Assembly: GCF_001421705.1 (NCBI RefSeq)
Contig: NZ_LMKO01000022.1
Coordinates: 248,339-312,338, forward strand
Direction of reading: 5' to 3'
Source of the DNA: Xylophilus sp. Leaf220
Lineage (GTDB): Bacteria; Pseudomonadota; Gammaproteobacteria; Burkholderiales; Burkholderiaceae_C
Length of the DNA: 64,000 nt
Positions within the stretch are counted from its first letter, which is position 1; each line of letters begins with the position of its first letter. The translations under genes and the position numbers were made by a program. The notes beneath the pieces were generated by a model. That model had not been told where the DNA came from, ran no database searches, and saw only the letters and a list, made by a program, of their open reading frames with translations. Below, piece after piece: positions 43,649 to 51,472 of the stretch.

Positions 43649-43710
43649 AATGGGGTCAGATTCCAAATAATAGTTGAATATTTTCATCGGAAAATAATAG
43701 GGGACACATC
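43649..43710. repeat. AT-rich flank of the RAYT gene with TGGGGTCAGA / GGGGACACA boxes
   Basis: AT-rich stretch between the gltB promoter and the transposase stop, containing TGGGGTCAGATTCC (43651-43664) and TAGGGGACACATC (43698-43710). Boxes of this kind (GGGGTCAGA, GGGGACA) commonly border REP-associated transposase genes in betaproteobacteria. It is probably a remnant of the element's end. Confidence 0.45.
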
Positions 43711-43748
43711 AAATTCGCGAGGTAGAGAAGAGAGCTTTTGCCATCGAA

Positions 43749-44453
43749 TCAGATGGAGGCGTTCGGCCGGCCCGGCGGGCGCCCGGCGCGTGCACGCGTC
43801 ACCCGGCGCGCCGTTTGCGCCTGCAAGGCCGCAGCGAATTCCGGCGACCCCATCGCCCATCCACGCTGCGTGTCGCTCTCGATCCGCTCCCGGTCGGCGG
43901 CAGAGAGTCCTGCTTCGACCAGTGCCGCATAGGCCGCCTCGCGCGCGAACGGCGTGTTGCCGAGGTCCCACACCACCGGATGCGGCTTGAGCCAGCGTTC
44001 CTGCACCTGCCCGATCCAGTGCCGGTGGCTCGACCAGCCGTGGTCGGCCGGCCGGAGGGTCAGCTGCGCATGCACGGCAGCCAGGTCGATCGCCACCATG
44101 CAGGGCAGCAGGTAGCGGCCGGCCTCCACCACCGTCGACCGGTAGCGGCCCTCCCACAACGTGCCGGTGCGGCCGTGCCGGTCGTTGAAATACCGCACGT
44201 ACCGCCGGCCGACGGCCTGCATCCAGCCCGGCAACCCGCTCTCGGACCCCTCGGGCGTCACCAGGAGCTGCAGCCGGTTGTCGAGCAGCGTGTACGCATG
44301 CACTGCGATGCCGAACGCCGCCGCATGGTCGGCCAGCAGGTGCACCATGAACGCCCGGTCCGCATCGTCGCGGACGATCGGCACGCCGTCGTTGCCGCGC
44401 AGCATCACATGGTGGGGAAGACCGGCAACGGTCAGACGGGCGAGACGGGCCAT
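43749..44453 (-). CDS. REP-associated (RAYT, Y1-type) transposase, catalytic motifs lost
   Basis: 234-residue protein recognisable as an IS200-like REP-associated transposase: MARLARLTVAGLPHHVMLRGN at the N-terminus, GRTGTLWEGRYRSTVV in the middle and a WSSH segment after it. The metal-binding HUH motif, normally N-H-x-H-L-L, reads NRLQLL (Arg60, Gln62). The region where relatives have R-Y-I-E-L-N-P with the nucleophilic Tyr reads V-A-I-D-L-A-A (Ala121). It is therefore probably unable to cut DNA, although the frame is intact. A near-palindrome lies 97 nt upstream of its start. Confidence 0.8.
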   Translation of the reverse strand: MARLARLTVAGLPHHVMLRGNDGVPIVRDDADRAFMVHLLADHAAAFGIAVHAYTLLDNRLQLLVTPEGSESGLPGWMQAVGRRYVRYFNDRHGRTGTLWEGRYRSTVVEAGRYLLPCMVAIDLAAVHAQLTLRPADHGWSSHRHWIGQVQERWLKPHPVVWDLGNTPFAREAAYAALVEAGLSAADRERIESDTQRGWAMGSPEFAAALQAQTARRVTRARAGRPPGRPNASI

Positions 44454-44549
44454 GGCGCGATGATAGGGAGTGACTCGCCGCCGGGGCCGGCCTGCGCAAC
44501 CGAGCAGTTGCCAGGCAGTCACGGATCCAGCACCTGCTGGAACGCAAAT

Positions 44550-44566
44550 GCTACATTTTTAGTAGC
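44550..44566. repeat. 17-nt AT-rich near-palindrome, copy 4
   Basis: GCTAC-N7-GTAGC, a perfect 5-bp stem with a T-rich loop, in the 240-bp gap upstream of the degenerate transposase gene. The rest of this gap (44454-44693) holds no gene I can recognise. Confidence 0.7.
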
Positions 44567-44693
44567 GCAAGGTCCTTATGGATAGCCGGCCGGGAACCGC
44601 TTTGCTTACCTATTCGGATGTGGGACCACGCGACCTCGGAACCGCCGACCAACAACCGCGGGCACCAGCCGGATATGCGGGAGGTCCCGGCGC

Positions 44694-45590
44694 TCAGACG
44701 GGCATCGGCACCCGCGCAAAACGGGTTTCCGCCAGCGCCTGCAACCCGAACTGCTCCAGGATCGCATGGAGCCGTTTGGCAGCGCTGCGCTTCTTCTGAC
44801 CGGTCCAGCGGGCCACGATCAGCTCGTTCTTCATGCTGTGCTCCCAGCCGACCAGTTCGGTCACGGTGACCTGGTAGCCGCTGGCCTCCAGGTACAGGCA
44901 GCGCAGCACGTTGGTGATCTGGCTGCCGAGTTCGCGGGTGTGCAGCGGATGGCGCCACAGCTCTGCCAGCGGCGTGCGGGCCAGCGCCAGGGCCTTGTTC
45001 TGGCGTAGGCACGCGGCGGCTTCCGCCTGGCAGCAGGGCACCAGCACCATGCAACGCGCGTTCTTGGCCAGGCCGAAGTCGATCGCGTCGTCGGTGGCGG
45101 TATCGCAGGCATGCAGGGCGGTGACCATGTCGATCCGCGCCGGCAAGGCGTCGGAGGTGGTCGATTCGGCCACGCTCAGCGGAAGGAAGGACATGCGATC
45201 GAACCCCAGTCGCGCCGCGAGGGCCTGCGACTTCTGCACCAGTTCGGCACGGGTCTCGATGCCGTAGATATGGCCCGACCCGAGGGCCTTGAAGAACAGG
45301 TCGTAGACGATGAAGCCGAGGTAGGACTTGCCCGCCCCATGGTCGGCCAGCGTGGCGCCGGCGCCGCCCTCGGGCAGTTCCTTCAGCAGCGTCTCGATGA
45401 ACTGGAAGAGGTGGTAGACCTGCTTCAGCTTGCGGCGCGAATCCTGGTTCAGCCGGCCGTCGCGGGTGAGGATGTGCAGTTCCTGCAGCAGCTCGATCGA
45501 CTGCCCGGGACGCAGTTCGTCGGCCACCGACGGTGCCGGCGGTGCGCCGCGTGCGGGCGCCTTGTGCAGAGGGCGTGCGGTCTTGTTCAT
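44694..45590 (-). CDS. SAM-dependent methyltransferase (Methyltransf_32 type)
   Basis: 298-residue class I methyltransferase. SAM-binding motif I is LADHGAGKSYLGFIVYD (about residue 85-100). The hallmark ALHACDTATDDAI lies at about 160-172 and is followed by LVPCCQAE, both typical of the Methyltransf_32 (PF13679) group. Substrate unknown; some eukaryotic relatives act on RNA, which does not prove the role here. It overlaps the DUF1415 gene upstream by 4 nt (ATGA). Confidence 0.82.
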   Translation of the reverse strand: MNKTARPLHKAPARGAPPAPSVADELRPGQSIELLQELHILTRDGRLNQDSRRKLKQVYHLFQFIETLLKELPEGGAGATLADHGAGKSYLGFIVYDLFFKALGSGHIYGIETRAELVQKSQALAARLGFDRMSFLPLSVAESTTSDALPARIDMVTALHACDTATDDAIDFGLAKNARCMVLVPCCQAEAAACLRQNKALALARTPLAELWRHPLHTRELGSQITNVLRCLYLEASGYQVTVTELVGWEHSMKNELIVARWTGQKKRSAAKRLHAILEQFGLQALAETRFARVPMPV

Positions 45591-46204
45591 ACACCCTCCC
45601 CTGCGGCACGGTGCGCGGCGCCGGCCGATACGTCGAGCGCCGACCAGCCGGCGGATCCGATCCGCTCCAGCGTCTCCATGTTGCGCTCGTAGATCGCTTC
45701 GGCCTCCGGAAACGCTTCCACCGCCCGGTCGAGGCTGGTCTCCCGCAACAGGTGCAGGGTCGGCCAGGGTGCGCGGTTGGTGCAGTTGGTCACATCGTCG
45801 GGCTCGGTGCCGGCGAAGCAGTAATCGGGATGGAAGCTGGCCAGCTGCAGCACGCCGTCGAACCCGGCGCGCCGCAGACGGCGCTCGGCGCGGCCGAGAA
45901 AATCGTTGAAATCCAGAAAATCTCTCAGACAGCCTGTCGCTATCAAAAGTGTAGTGTCCAGCCGGCGCGGGTCTTCGGCTACGAGGCTTTTCGCTTCGGA
46001 TTCCAATGCGTCCAGCAGATCGCCTTCCGACGCCGTGGCGCAGGCGGCGTACCGCACCTGCGCCTTGGCATGGACCGCCTTGGCGAAAGGACACAGGTTG
46101 AGCCCGATCACGGCGCGCTCCAGCCAGCGCCGGGTATCGGCGATGGCGGCCTCGTCGCAGGCGACCGGCGCGGAATCGGAAACAGGAAGGGGCACGGCGG
46201 TCAC
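45587..46204 (-). CDS. DUF1415 family protein
   Basis: About 205 residues. The family hallmark is TRRWLERAVIGLNLCPFAKAV near the N-terminus, followed later by LDFNDFLGRAERRL and LASFHPDYCFAGTEPDDVTN. Function unknown. Two conserved Cys (in NLCPFAK and DYCFAG) hint at metal or redox chemistry, but that is speculation. GTG 46204 is used as start; an upstream GTG at 46270 is also possible and neither has a good ribosome binding site. A degenerate 17-nt repeat lies within the coding sequence. Confidence 0.8.
   Translation of the reverse strand: MTAVPLPVSDSAPVACDEAAIADTRRWLERAVIGLNLCPFAKAVHAKAQVRYAACATASEGDLLDALESEAKSLVAEDPRRLDTTLLIATGCLRDFLDFNDFLGRAERRLRRAGFDGVLQLASFHPDYCFAGTEPDDVTNCTNRAPWPTLHLLRETSLDRAVEAFPEAEAIYERNMETLERIGSAGWSALDVSAGAAHRAAGEGV
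45939..45955. repeat. 17-nt AT-rich near-palindrome, copy 5 (degenerate, intragenic)
   Basis: GCTATCAAAAGTGTAGT, matching the 5-7-5 design except for the last base. It lies within the DUF1415 coding sequence, where it contributes the residues TTLLIA. Confidence 0.5.
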
Positions 46205-46306
46205 CAGGAAGGATTCGGCGGACGGCAGATGCACCGCTCGCAGGGGCGCGAATTTTACGGTGCGCCGCACTTTCGCGGTCCCGCCGCGGCCGGAGCCCTG
46301 CCCGCG

Positions 46307-47473
46307 CTAGGGGAAGAGGCGGATGCCGGTGAGCCGCTCGTGCTCGCGGGTGGCGAAGCGGTCGGTCATGCCGGCCACGTAGTCGGCCACCACGCGCTCG
46401 GGCGACATCGGCCCTTCGCCGTCGCTCGCATGCGCACGAGCGTTCGGGCTGGCCCGCATCTCGCCCGGTGCCGAGCGGTAGGCATCGAACAACTCCCGCA
46501 CCACCCGCCGTGCATGGCCGGTGGTGGCCATCACCTGAGGATGCCGGTAGAGGTCCTGGAACAGGAAACGCTTGAGCGCGGTCGATTCGCGGCGCATCGC
46601 GTCGCCGAAACGCACCAGCGGCGAACCCTGGCGCGCGGCATCGGCCGTCGGCGGCGCCGCATGGCCTACCGCGACGCCGGTGGCATCGATCACGTCGTAG
46701 ACCTGCGCGCTGAGCATCCGGCGGATCGTCTCGTGCAGCAGGCGCCGCCTGGCGCCATCTGCCGCCAGCGACGGATGGGCAGCCAGCGCCTCGTCGCGGT
46801 AGCGGGCGAAGAGCGGCACCGCATCGAGTTGCTCCAGCGTGATCAGGCCCGAGCGCACGCCGTCGTCGATGTCGTGCGCGTTGTAGGCGATCTCGTCGGC
46901 CAGGTTGCAGAGCTGCGCCTCCAGGCTCGGCTGGGTGCGGTCGAGGAACCGACGCGCGACACCGCCAGGCTCCTGCGCGTCGATCCGCTCGGCATTCGCG
47001 CGCGAACAGTGCTTGAGGATGCCTTCGCGCATCTCGAAGCAGAGGTTCAGCCCGTCATAGTCGGGGTAGCGCTCTTCCAGCAGGTCGACCACCCGCAGGC
47101 TCTGCAGGTTGTGCTCGAAGCCGCCGTGGCCGGCCATGCAGGCATCCAGCTCGTCCTGGCCGGCATGCCCGAACGGCGTGTGGCCCAGGTCGTGCGCCAG
47201 CGCGATGCCTTCGACCAGGTCCTCGTTGAGCCGCAACGACCGTGCGATCGACCGGCCGAGCTGCGCCACCTCCAGCGAATGGGTCAGCCGCGTGCGAAAT
47301 AAATCGCCCTCGTGGTTCAGGAATACCTGCGTCTTGTAGACCAGCCGCCGGAATGCGGTGGAATGCACGATCCGGTCGCGGTCGCGCTGGAAATCGGTAC
47401 GGGTGGGCGCGGGTATCTCGGCAAAACGCCGGCCGCGGCTCCGGTAGGGGTCGCTGGCGTACGGTGCCAGCAT
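46307..47473 (-). CDS. dgt: dGTP triphosphohydrolase-like HD-domain protein (Dgt)
   Basis: 388-residue HD-superfamily protein. Metal ligands: H65 (TRLTHSLEVA), H94-D95 (ALAHDLGHTPFGHAG) and the later ADEIAYNAHD. Members hydrolyse dGTP or other dNTPs to nucleoside and triphosphate. It follows aroB, with its ATG overlapping the aroB stop by one base. aroKB-dgt downstream of pilMNOPQ is a standard betaproteobacterial order. Confidence 0.94.
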   Translation of the reverse strand: MLAPYASDPYRSRGRRFAEIPAPTRTDFQRDRDRIVHSTAFRRLVYKTQVFLNHEGDLFRTRLTHSLEVAQLGRSIARSLRLNEDLVEGIALAHDLGHTPFGHAGQDELDACMAGHGGFEHNLQSLRVVDLLEERYPDYDGLNLCFEMREGILKHCSRANAERIDAQEPGGVARRFLDRTQPSLEAQLCNLADEIAYNAHDIDDGVRSGLITLEQLDAVPLFARYRDEALAAHPSLAADGARRRLLHETIRRMLSAQVYDVIDATGVAVGHAAPPTADAARQGSPLVRFGDAMRRESTALKRFLFQDLYRHPQVMATTGHARRVVRELFDAYRSAPGEMRASPNARAHASDGEGPMSPERVVADYVAGMTDRFATREHERLTGIRLFP

Positions 47474-48636
47474 CACGCCGGCACGCAGCACGCGTCGATC
47501 ACCTGGCGCACCAGCGCGTCCGGCGCCGACCGCACCACCGCGCGACCGGGGCCGTCGATCAGCACGAAACGGATTTCGCCGCCTTCGGCTTTCTTGTCGA
47601 CCTGCATCAGGTCGAGGTAGCGGCCCGCGTTGTCGGCCGCATTCAGCACCGGTCCGACGACCGGCAGGCCGGCACGCACCACCAGCGCCGTCAGCCGCTC
47701 GACGAAGGCGGCATCGACCAGCCCCAGCCGCTGCGACAGGTGGGCGGCCATCACCATGCCGCAGCCGACGCCTTCGCCGTGCAGCCAGTTGCCGTAGCCC
47801 ATGCCCGCCTCGATCGCGTGGCCGAAGGTGTGGCCGAAGTTCAGGATCGCCCGCAGCCCGGTCTCGCGCTCGTCGGCCGCCACCACGGTCGCCTTGATCT
47901 CGCAGCTGCGGCGCACCGCATAGGCCAGTGCGTCGACCTCGCAGGCCCGCAGCGCATCGACGTTCGACTCGATCCAGTCGAAGAAGTCCATGTCGTAGAT
48001 CGGGCCGTACTTGATGACCTCGGCCAGGCCCGCGCTGATCTCGCGCGGCGGCAGGGTGCGCAATGTGTCGAGATCGCACACCACCAGTTGCGGCTGGTAG
48101 AACGCGCCGATCATGTTCTTGCCCAGCGGATGGTTGATCGCCGTCTTCCCGCCCACCGACGAATCCACCTGGGCCAGCAGCGTGGTCGGCACCTGTACGA
48201 AGGGCACGCCGCGCATATAGCAGGCGGCCGCGAAGCCGGTCATATCGCCCACGACCCCGCCGCCGAGGGCGAAAAGGACGGTCTTGCGATCGCAGGCGTT
48301 GGCGAGCAGCGTGTCGAAGACGAGGTTCAGCGATTCCCAGGTCTTGTGGCTTTCGCCGTCGGGCAGCGAGACCGTGTGCAGCTGAGCGTACTGCGGCGCG
48401 AGCGCGGCACGCAGGCGCGCTTCATACAGCGGCGCGACGGTGGGGTTGGTGACGATCAGCGCAGTACCGGCACGTGGAAGATCGCCATACGTCTGCGGGG
48501 CCCCGAGCAGGCCCGGGCCGATTGCGATGCCGTAGCTGCGCGGACCGAAGTCGATCCGCACCTCTTCTACTGGCTTTGCAGTCACGGAAGACAGCGGTAC
48601 TGCCGGATATGAAAAGACGGAAGCATTTGCGGGCAT
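47473..48636 (-). CDS. aroB: 3-dehydroquinate synthase AroB
   Basis: 387-residue NAD- and zinc-dependent enzyme of the shikimate pathway (DAHP to 3-dehydroquinate). Motifs: [31 protein letters not shown], and zinc ligands in [22 protein letters not shown] and LHGEGV. The N-terminal 15-20 residues are unconserved; a GTG at 48585 would give a more typical 370 residues. A 239-bp non-coding gap (48637-48875), in which I see nothing recognisable, separates it from aroK. Confidence 0.95.
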   Translation of the reverse strand: MPANASVFSYPAVPLSSVTAKPVEEVRIDFGPRSYGIAIGPGLLGAPQTYGDLPRAGTALIVTNPTVAPLYEARLRAALAPQYAQLHTVSLPDGESHKTWESLNLVFDTLLANACDRKTVLFALGGGVVGDMTGFAAACYMRGVPFVQVPTTLLAQVDSSVGGKTAINHPLGKNMIGAFYQPQLVVCDLDTLRTLPPREISAGLAEVIKYGPIYDMDFFDWIESNVDALRACEVDALAYAVRRSCEIKATVVAADERETGLRAILNFGHTFGHAIEAGMGYGNWLHGEGVGCGMVMAAHLSQRLGLVDAAFVERLTALVVRAGLPVVGPVLNAADNAGRYLDLMQVDKKAEGGEIRFVLIDGPGRAVVRSAPDALVRQVIDACCVPA

Positions 48637-48875
48637 CGAACACTAAGCCTGATAGGCGACGAAAGGAGGGGGCGAATCCGGCAGGAAACCGGCGACAGCT
48701 GGTTTCAGACAGCAGCAAAGGTATGGCCGTGAGATCGGGCCGGGAGCCAGTGTAAGAGGTCAGCGTATACCCGCCATTCCTTCGACCTGCGACCGGAAAG
48801 CAGCTCGAATGCGCCAGGGCACGGCAGGCCGTAGTTGCAGATGCTACGGACCCAGGAAGCGCACCATCTCTGAAG

Positions 48876-49397
48876 TCAAGCGTGCGGACGGCCGGGGCCG
48901 ACGAGCGATTGCACCAGCACGCTGGCCGGCAACCTGCCCGTCTCGATGATTTCATGCGCGATTTCGCGGTACAACGGATCGCGGTCGTGGTACAGAGACT
49001 TCAGCCGCTGCATCGGATCATCGACCTGCAGCAGTGGCCGGGTGCGGTCATGGCGCAGCCGCCGAAACAGATTTTCCGGTGCGGAGTGCAGGTAGATAAC
49101 CCGACCCGCCCGCCGCAACGATTGCCGATTCTCGGCCCTGAGGACCGCGCCGCCGCCTGTCGCCAAAACCACGGCCGTCCGGCCACACAGTTCCCGCAGC
49201 ACTTCGCTTTCGAGCAGGCGAAAGGCGGCTTCACCCTCCTGTTCGAAATACGAGAGCACACTGCAGCCCAGCCGCTGCTCGATCACATGGTCAGTGTCGA
49301 GGAACTGCAGGCCGAGGTGGTGGGCCAACTGGCGGCCGATGGTGGATTTCCCGGATCCGGGAAGACCCACCAAGGCGATGGCGCTCGCGTTGCTCAG
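48876..49397 (-). CDS. aroK: Shikimate kinase AroK, probable CTG (non-AUG) start
   Basis: P-loop kinase phosphorylating shikimate. Walker A GLPGSGKST, substrate-binding DTDHVIEQ, the FRLLESEVL segment, GGGAVLR, and the lid-domain RTRPLL. The reading frame has no ATG before the P-loop. GTG 49373 or TTG 49376 would cut into the first beta-strand, while CTG at 49397 gives LSNASAIALVGLPGSG, which restores a normal shikimate-kinase start and 173 residues. It begins 1 nt after the stop of the upstream lipoprotein gene, so it may be translated by termination-reinitiation. Confidence 0.9.
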   Translation of the reverse strand: MSNASAIALVGLPGSGKSTIGRQLAHHLGLQFLDTDHVIEQRLGCSVLSYFEQEGEAAFRLLESEVLRELCGRTAVVLATGGGAVLRAENRQSLRRAGRVIYLHSAPENLFRRLRHDRTRPLLQVDDPMQRLKSLYHDRDPLYREIAHEIIETGRLPASVLVQSLVGPGRPHA

Positions 49398-49398
49398 G

Positions 49399-51438
49399 TC
49401 AAGGCACCGTAACGTTGATTTGCGATGTCTTGTTGATCGAGCCCGACGTCACCGCCACCTTCACTGCAATAGTTTGACCCGAAGCACAGCCTGCCAACGT
49501 TACACGGTGCTCGGTAGGCTCAATACTGCTACCGATGGCGGTGCCGCCAATCGTCGGGACACAGGTTCCGGCCGTTCCCACAACAGACACTGAAAGGCCG
49601 GCATCTGCAGGCAGTGGATTGCCGTCGAGGTCAGCCAAACGAATGTCGAAGCCGCTGCTCGAAAGACTCAGCAGTGCAGTTCGCTTGTTAGCCGGAATGG
49701 TCGCGTCGTAACTGTTAGGGGAACCAATCTCGCCACCCGAAAATACGACAGTGATCGATCGACGAACCTTTCCGTATCCGTCCCACTTGCCATTACATGT
49801 ATTGGCTTGGGAAAGACCAACATTGGTGTTGGATGAGCAAGCCTGGGTTCCAACCGCCGACGCCTGAATCGGATAGGTCACTTCACCTTCATCCGTACCG
49901 GTAACCAGATTCTTGTAAGCCGGCGTGAACGTCTTGTTTTCGTCCTTGTCGAGGAACGGGATGCCCATGTCCTCAAACTTTTCGCCACTGTCGTACCGGT
50001 TGTTGTTATTGGCGTCGATAAAGTCTTCTTCGCCGTCAGCATATGCCAGGATGGTTACGCGGCCTGGGCGAGGATCCCCATTCGGAGCAGAAGATCCCAA
50101 TGGACGGTAATTCTGGCCAATCAGCGTCACCGTGCAACGGCCGCCAGATATCACACAGCTGCTTGCGCCGGCGGTGTTGAGTTGACCACCTTCCGCAACG
50201 AGCACTACCGGCGTCCCATCCGGAACAGGGTTACCCTGACGGTCTGCTGCAAAAACGGAGATGCCTACGCTGTTCCCGTTGAACTGATCAGTGAACTGTC
50301 CCCCAGCATAGAAGTTGAACTGAGTAGTAGATATGTCGAAAAACCGCTGAGTCGGCAGACCGGTCTGGATGGTCAACAGGTTGGAGGCCGCAAACAAGGC
50401 TGGCGCGCTTACCAGCGAGGCCCGAACCTGAACAGTTGCGGGCAGCGTACCGGCGCACACCGAATAAGACACCACGCCGTCAGCGCCCGACGTCGCCACC
50501 GATGGAGCACCGCAGAAATTGATACCGCCGTCGGTATTGGTTAGCACGGCACTGACATCCTGCCCTGCAACTGCACTACCGACAGCGTTTACGACCCGGA
50601 AACTCACGATCGAACGGCTTACGCCTGGAGAGCCGGTCTGGTAAATGAGCGTGGGGGCCGCACTCACGAACTGAACACCGGTCGTGGGTGGCGCAGTCAC
50701 GGTATAGCCAGCAGATGCATTGACGGTGCCCGCTTGGGCATTGACAGTGCAACTGCCAACGTTAGTCGTTTGAATGACCGCGCTGGCCTTCCCGTTGTTA
50801 TCGACGGCAGAACTTGCCGGGGAAACAGTTCCGCAGGAACTGCTGAAAACAACCGACGCCGAATTGGATGTGGCAGCTTGGCCATTGACCAATACATTGA
50901 CACTTACGCTCACCGACTGACCGCTTTGCACTGATGTTGGCGACACGGTCAATCCTTGCAGCGCCACGGTACCTGCGGTGATGGTCAGATCATAAGTTTG
51001 CGTGAGCGTTGCTCCCGCCACATCCGCCGTCACCGTGGCGCGCACCACGCCTACCGAACTGACAGAAGCAGGTGCGACGCGTATCAGTGCGACTCCGTTG
51101 TCGTCGGTTAGCTGACTGGATGCCACCGGCAGTACAGCCTGCGTACTATCGAGCGCAACAACAACCCGCTGAGATTTGACCGGAACACCAGCGGCGTTTT
51201 TGACAGTAGCCTTGATGAAAAATGGCTGCGTTAGAGAGAGCACCCGGCTGGTCGATTCAACCCCGTTGGCATCAGCGCCCGTGACAACCAAAGTTGCAGT
51301 TGCAACAGGCGTCGTAGTACCACCGGTGCCCGTACCACCCCCCAGGCCCGGCGTTCCGGAACTGCCCCCGCCGCCGCCACAACCCGCGATGAGAGCCGTT
51401 GTGATAGCCAAAGCAGCTATGTTCTTGATTTGTTTCAT
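49399..51438 (-). CDS. Ig-like domain lipoprotein inserted between pilQ and aroK
   Basis: 679-residue lipoprotein: signal peptide to Cys20 (IAGC), a Gly/Thr-rich spacer, then several bacterial Ig-like (Big_1/invasin type) domains with repeated Val/Ser/Thr strands. A calcium-loop-like segment D475-x-N477-x-N479-x-x-x-D483-x-G-E486 (DANNNNRYDSGE) is present. No enzyme motif is visible. Base and codon use are less G+C-rich than in the surrounding pil genes. It starts 34 nt after the pilQ stop with a good ribosome binding site (GAAGGGGAAGG), so it is probably co-transcribed with the type IV pilus genes. It may be a surface or secretin-associated adhesin (inference). Confidence 0.85.
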   Translation of the reverse strand: MKQIKNIAALAITTALIAGCGGGGGSSGTPGLGGGTGTGGTTTPVATATLVVTGADANGVESTSRVLSLTQPFFIKATVKNAAGVPVKSQRVVVALDSTQAVLPVASSQLTDDNGVALIRVAPASVSSVGVVRATVTADVAGATLTQTYDLTITAGTVALQGLTVSPTSVQSGQSVSVSVNVLVNGQAATSNSASVVFSSSCGTVSPASSAVDNNGKASAVIQTTNVGSCTVNAQAGTVNASAGYTVTAPPTTGVQFVSAAPTLIYQTGSPGVSRSIVSFRVVNAVGSAVAGQDVSAVLTNTDGGINFCGAPSVATSGADGVVSYSVCAGTLPATVQVRASLVSAPALFAASNLLTIQTGLPTQRFFDISTTQFNFYAGGQFTDQFNGNSVGISVFAADRQGNPVPDGTPVVLVAEGGQLNTAGASSCVISGGRCTVTLIGQNYRPLGSSAPNGDPRPGRVTILAYADGEEDFIDANNNNRYDSGEKFEDMGIPFLDKDENKTFTPAYKNLVTGTDEGEVTYPIQASAVGTQACSSNTNVGLSQANTCNGKWDGYGKVRRSITVVFSGGEIGSPNSYDATIPANKRTALLSLSSSGFDIRLADLDGNPLPADAGLSVSVVGTAGTCVPTIGGTAIGSSIEPTEHRVTLAGCASGQTIAVKVAVTSGSINKTSQINVTVP

Positions 51439-51472
51439 AGGTAGGTCCCTTCCCCTTCGGTCGATGTCAGTC

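Noticed and set aside
44454-44693. RNA gene or riboswitch upstream of the RAYT gene
   Set aside because: Apart from the 17-nt palindrome nothing structured or conserved could be recognised.
48637-48875. Possible small gene in the aroB-aroK gap
   Set aside because: Short open frames occur but have no ribosome binding site, no homology that I recognise and no codon bias.
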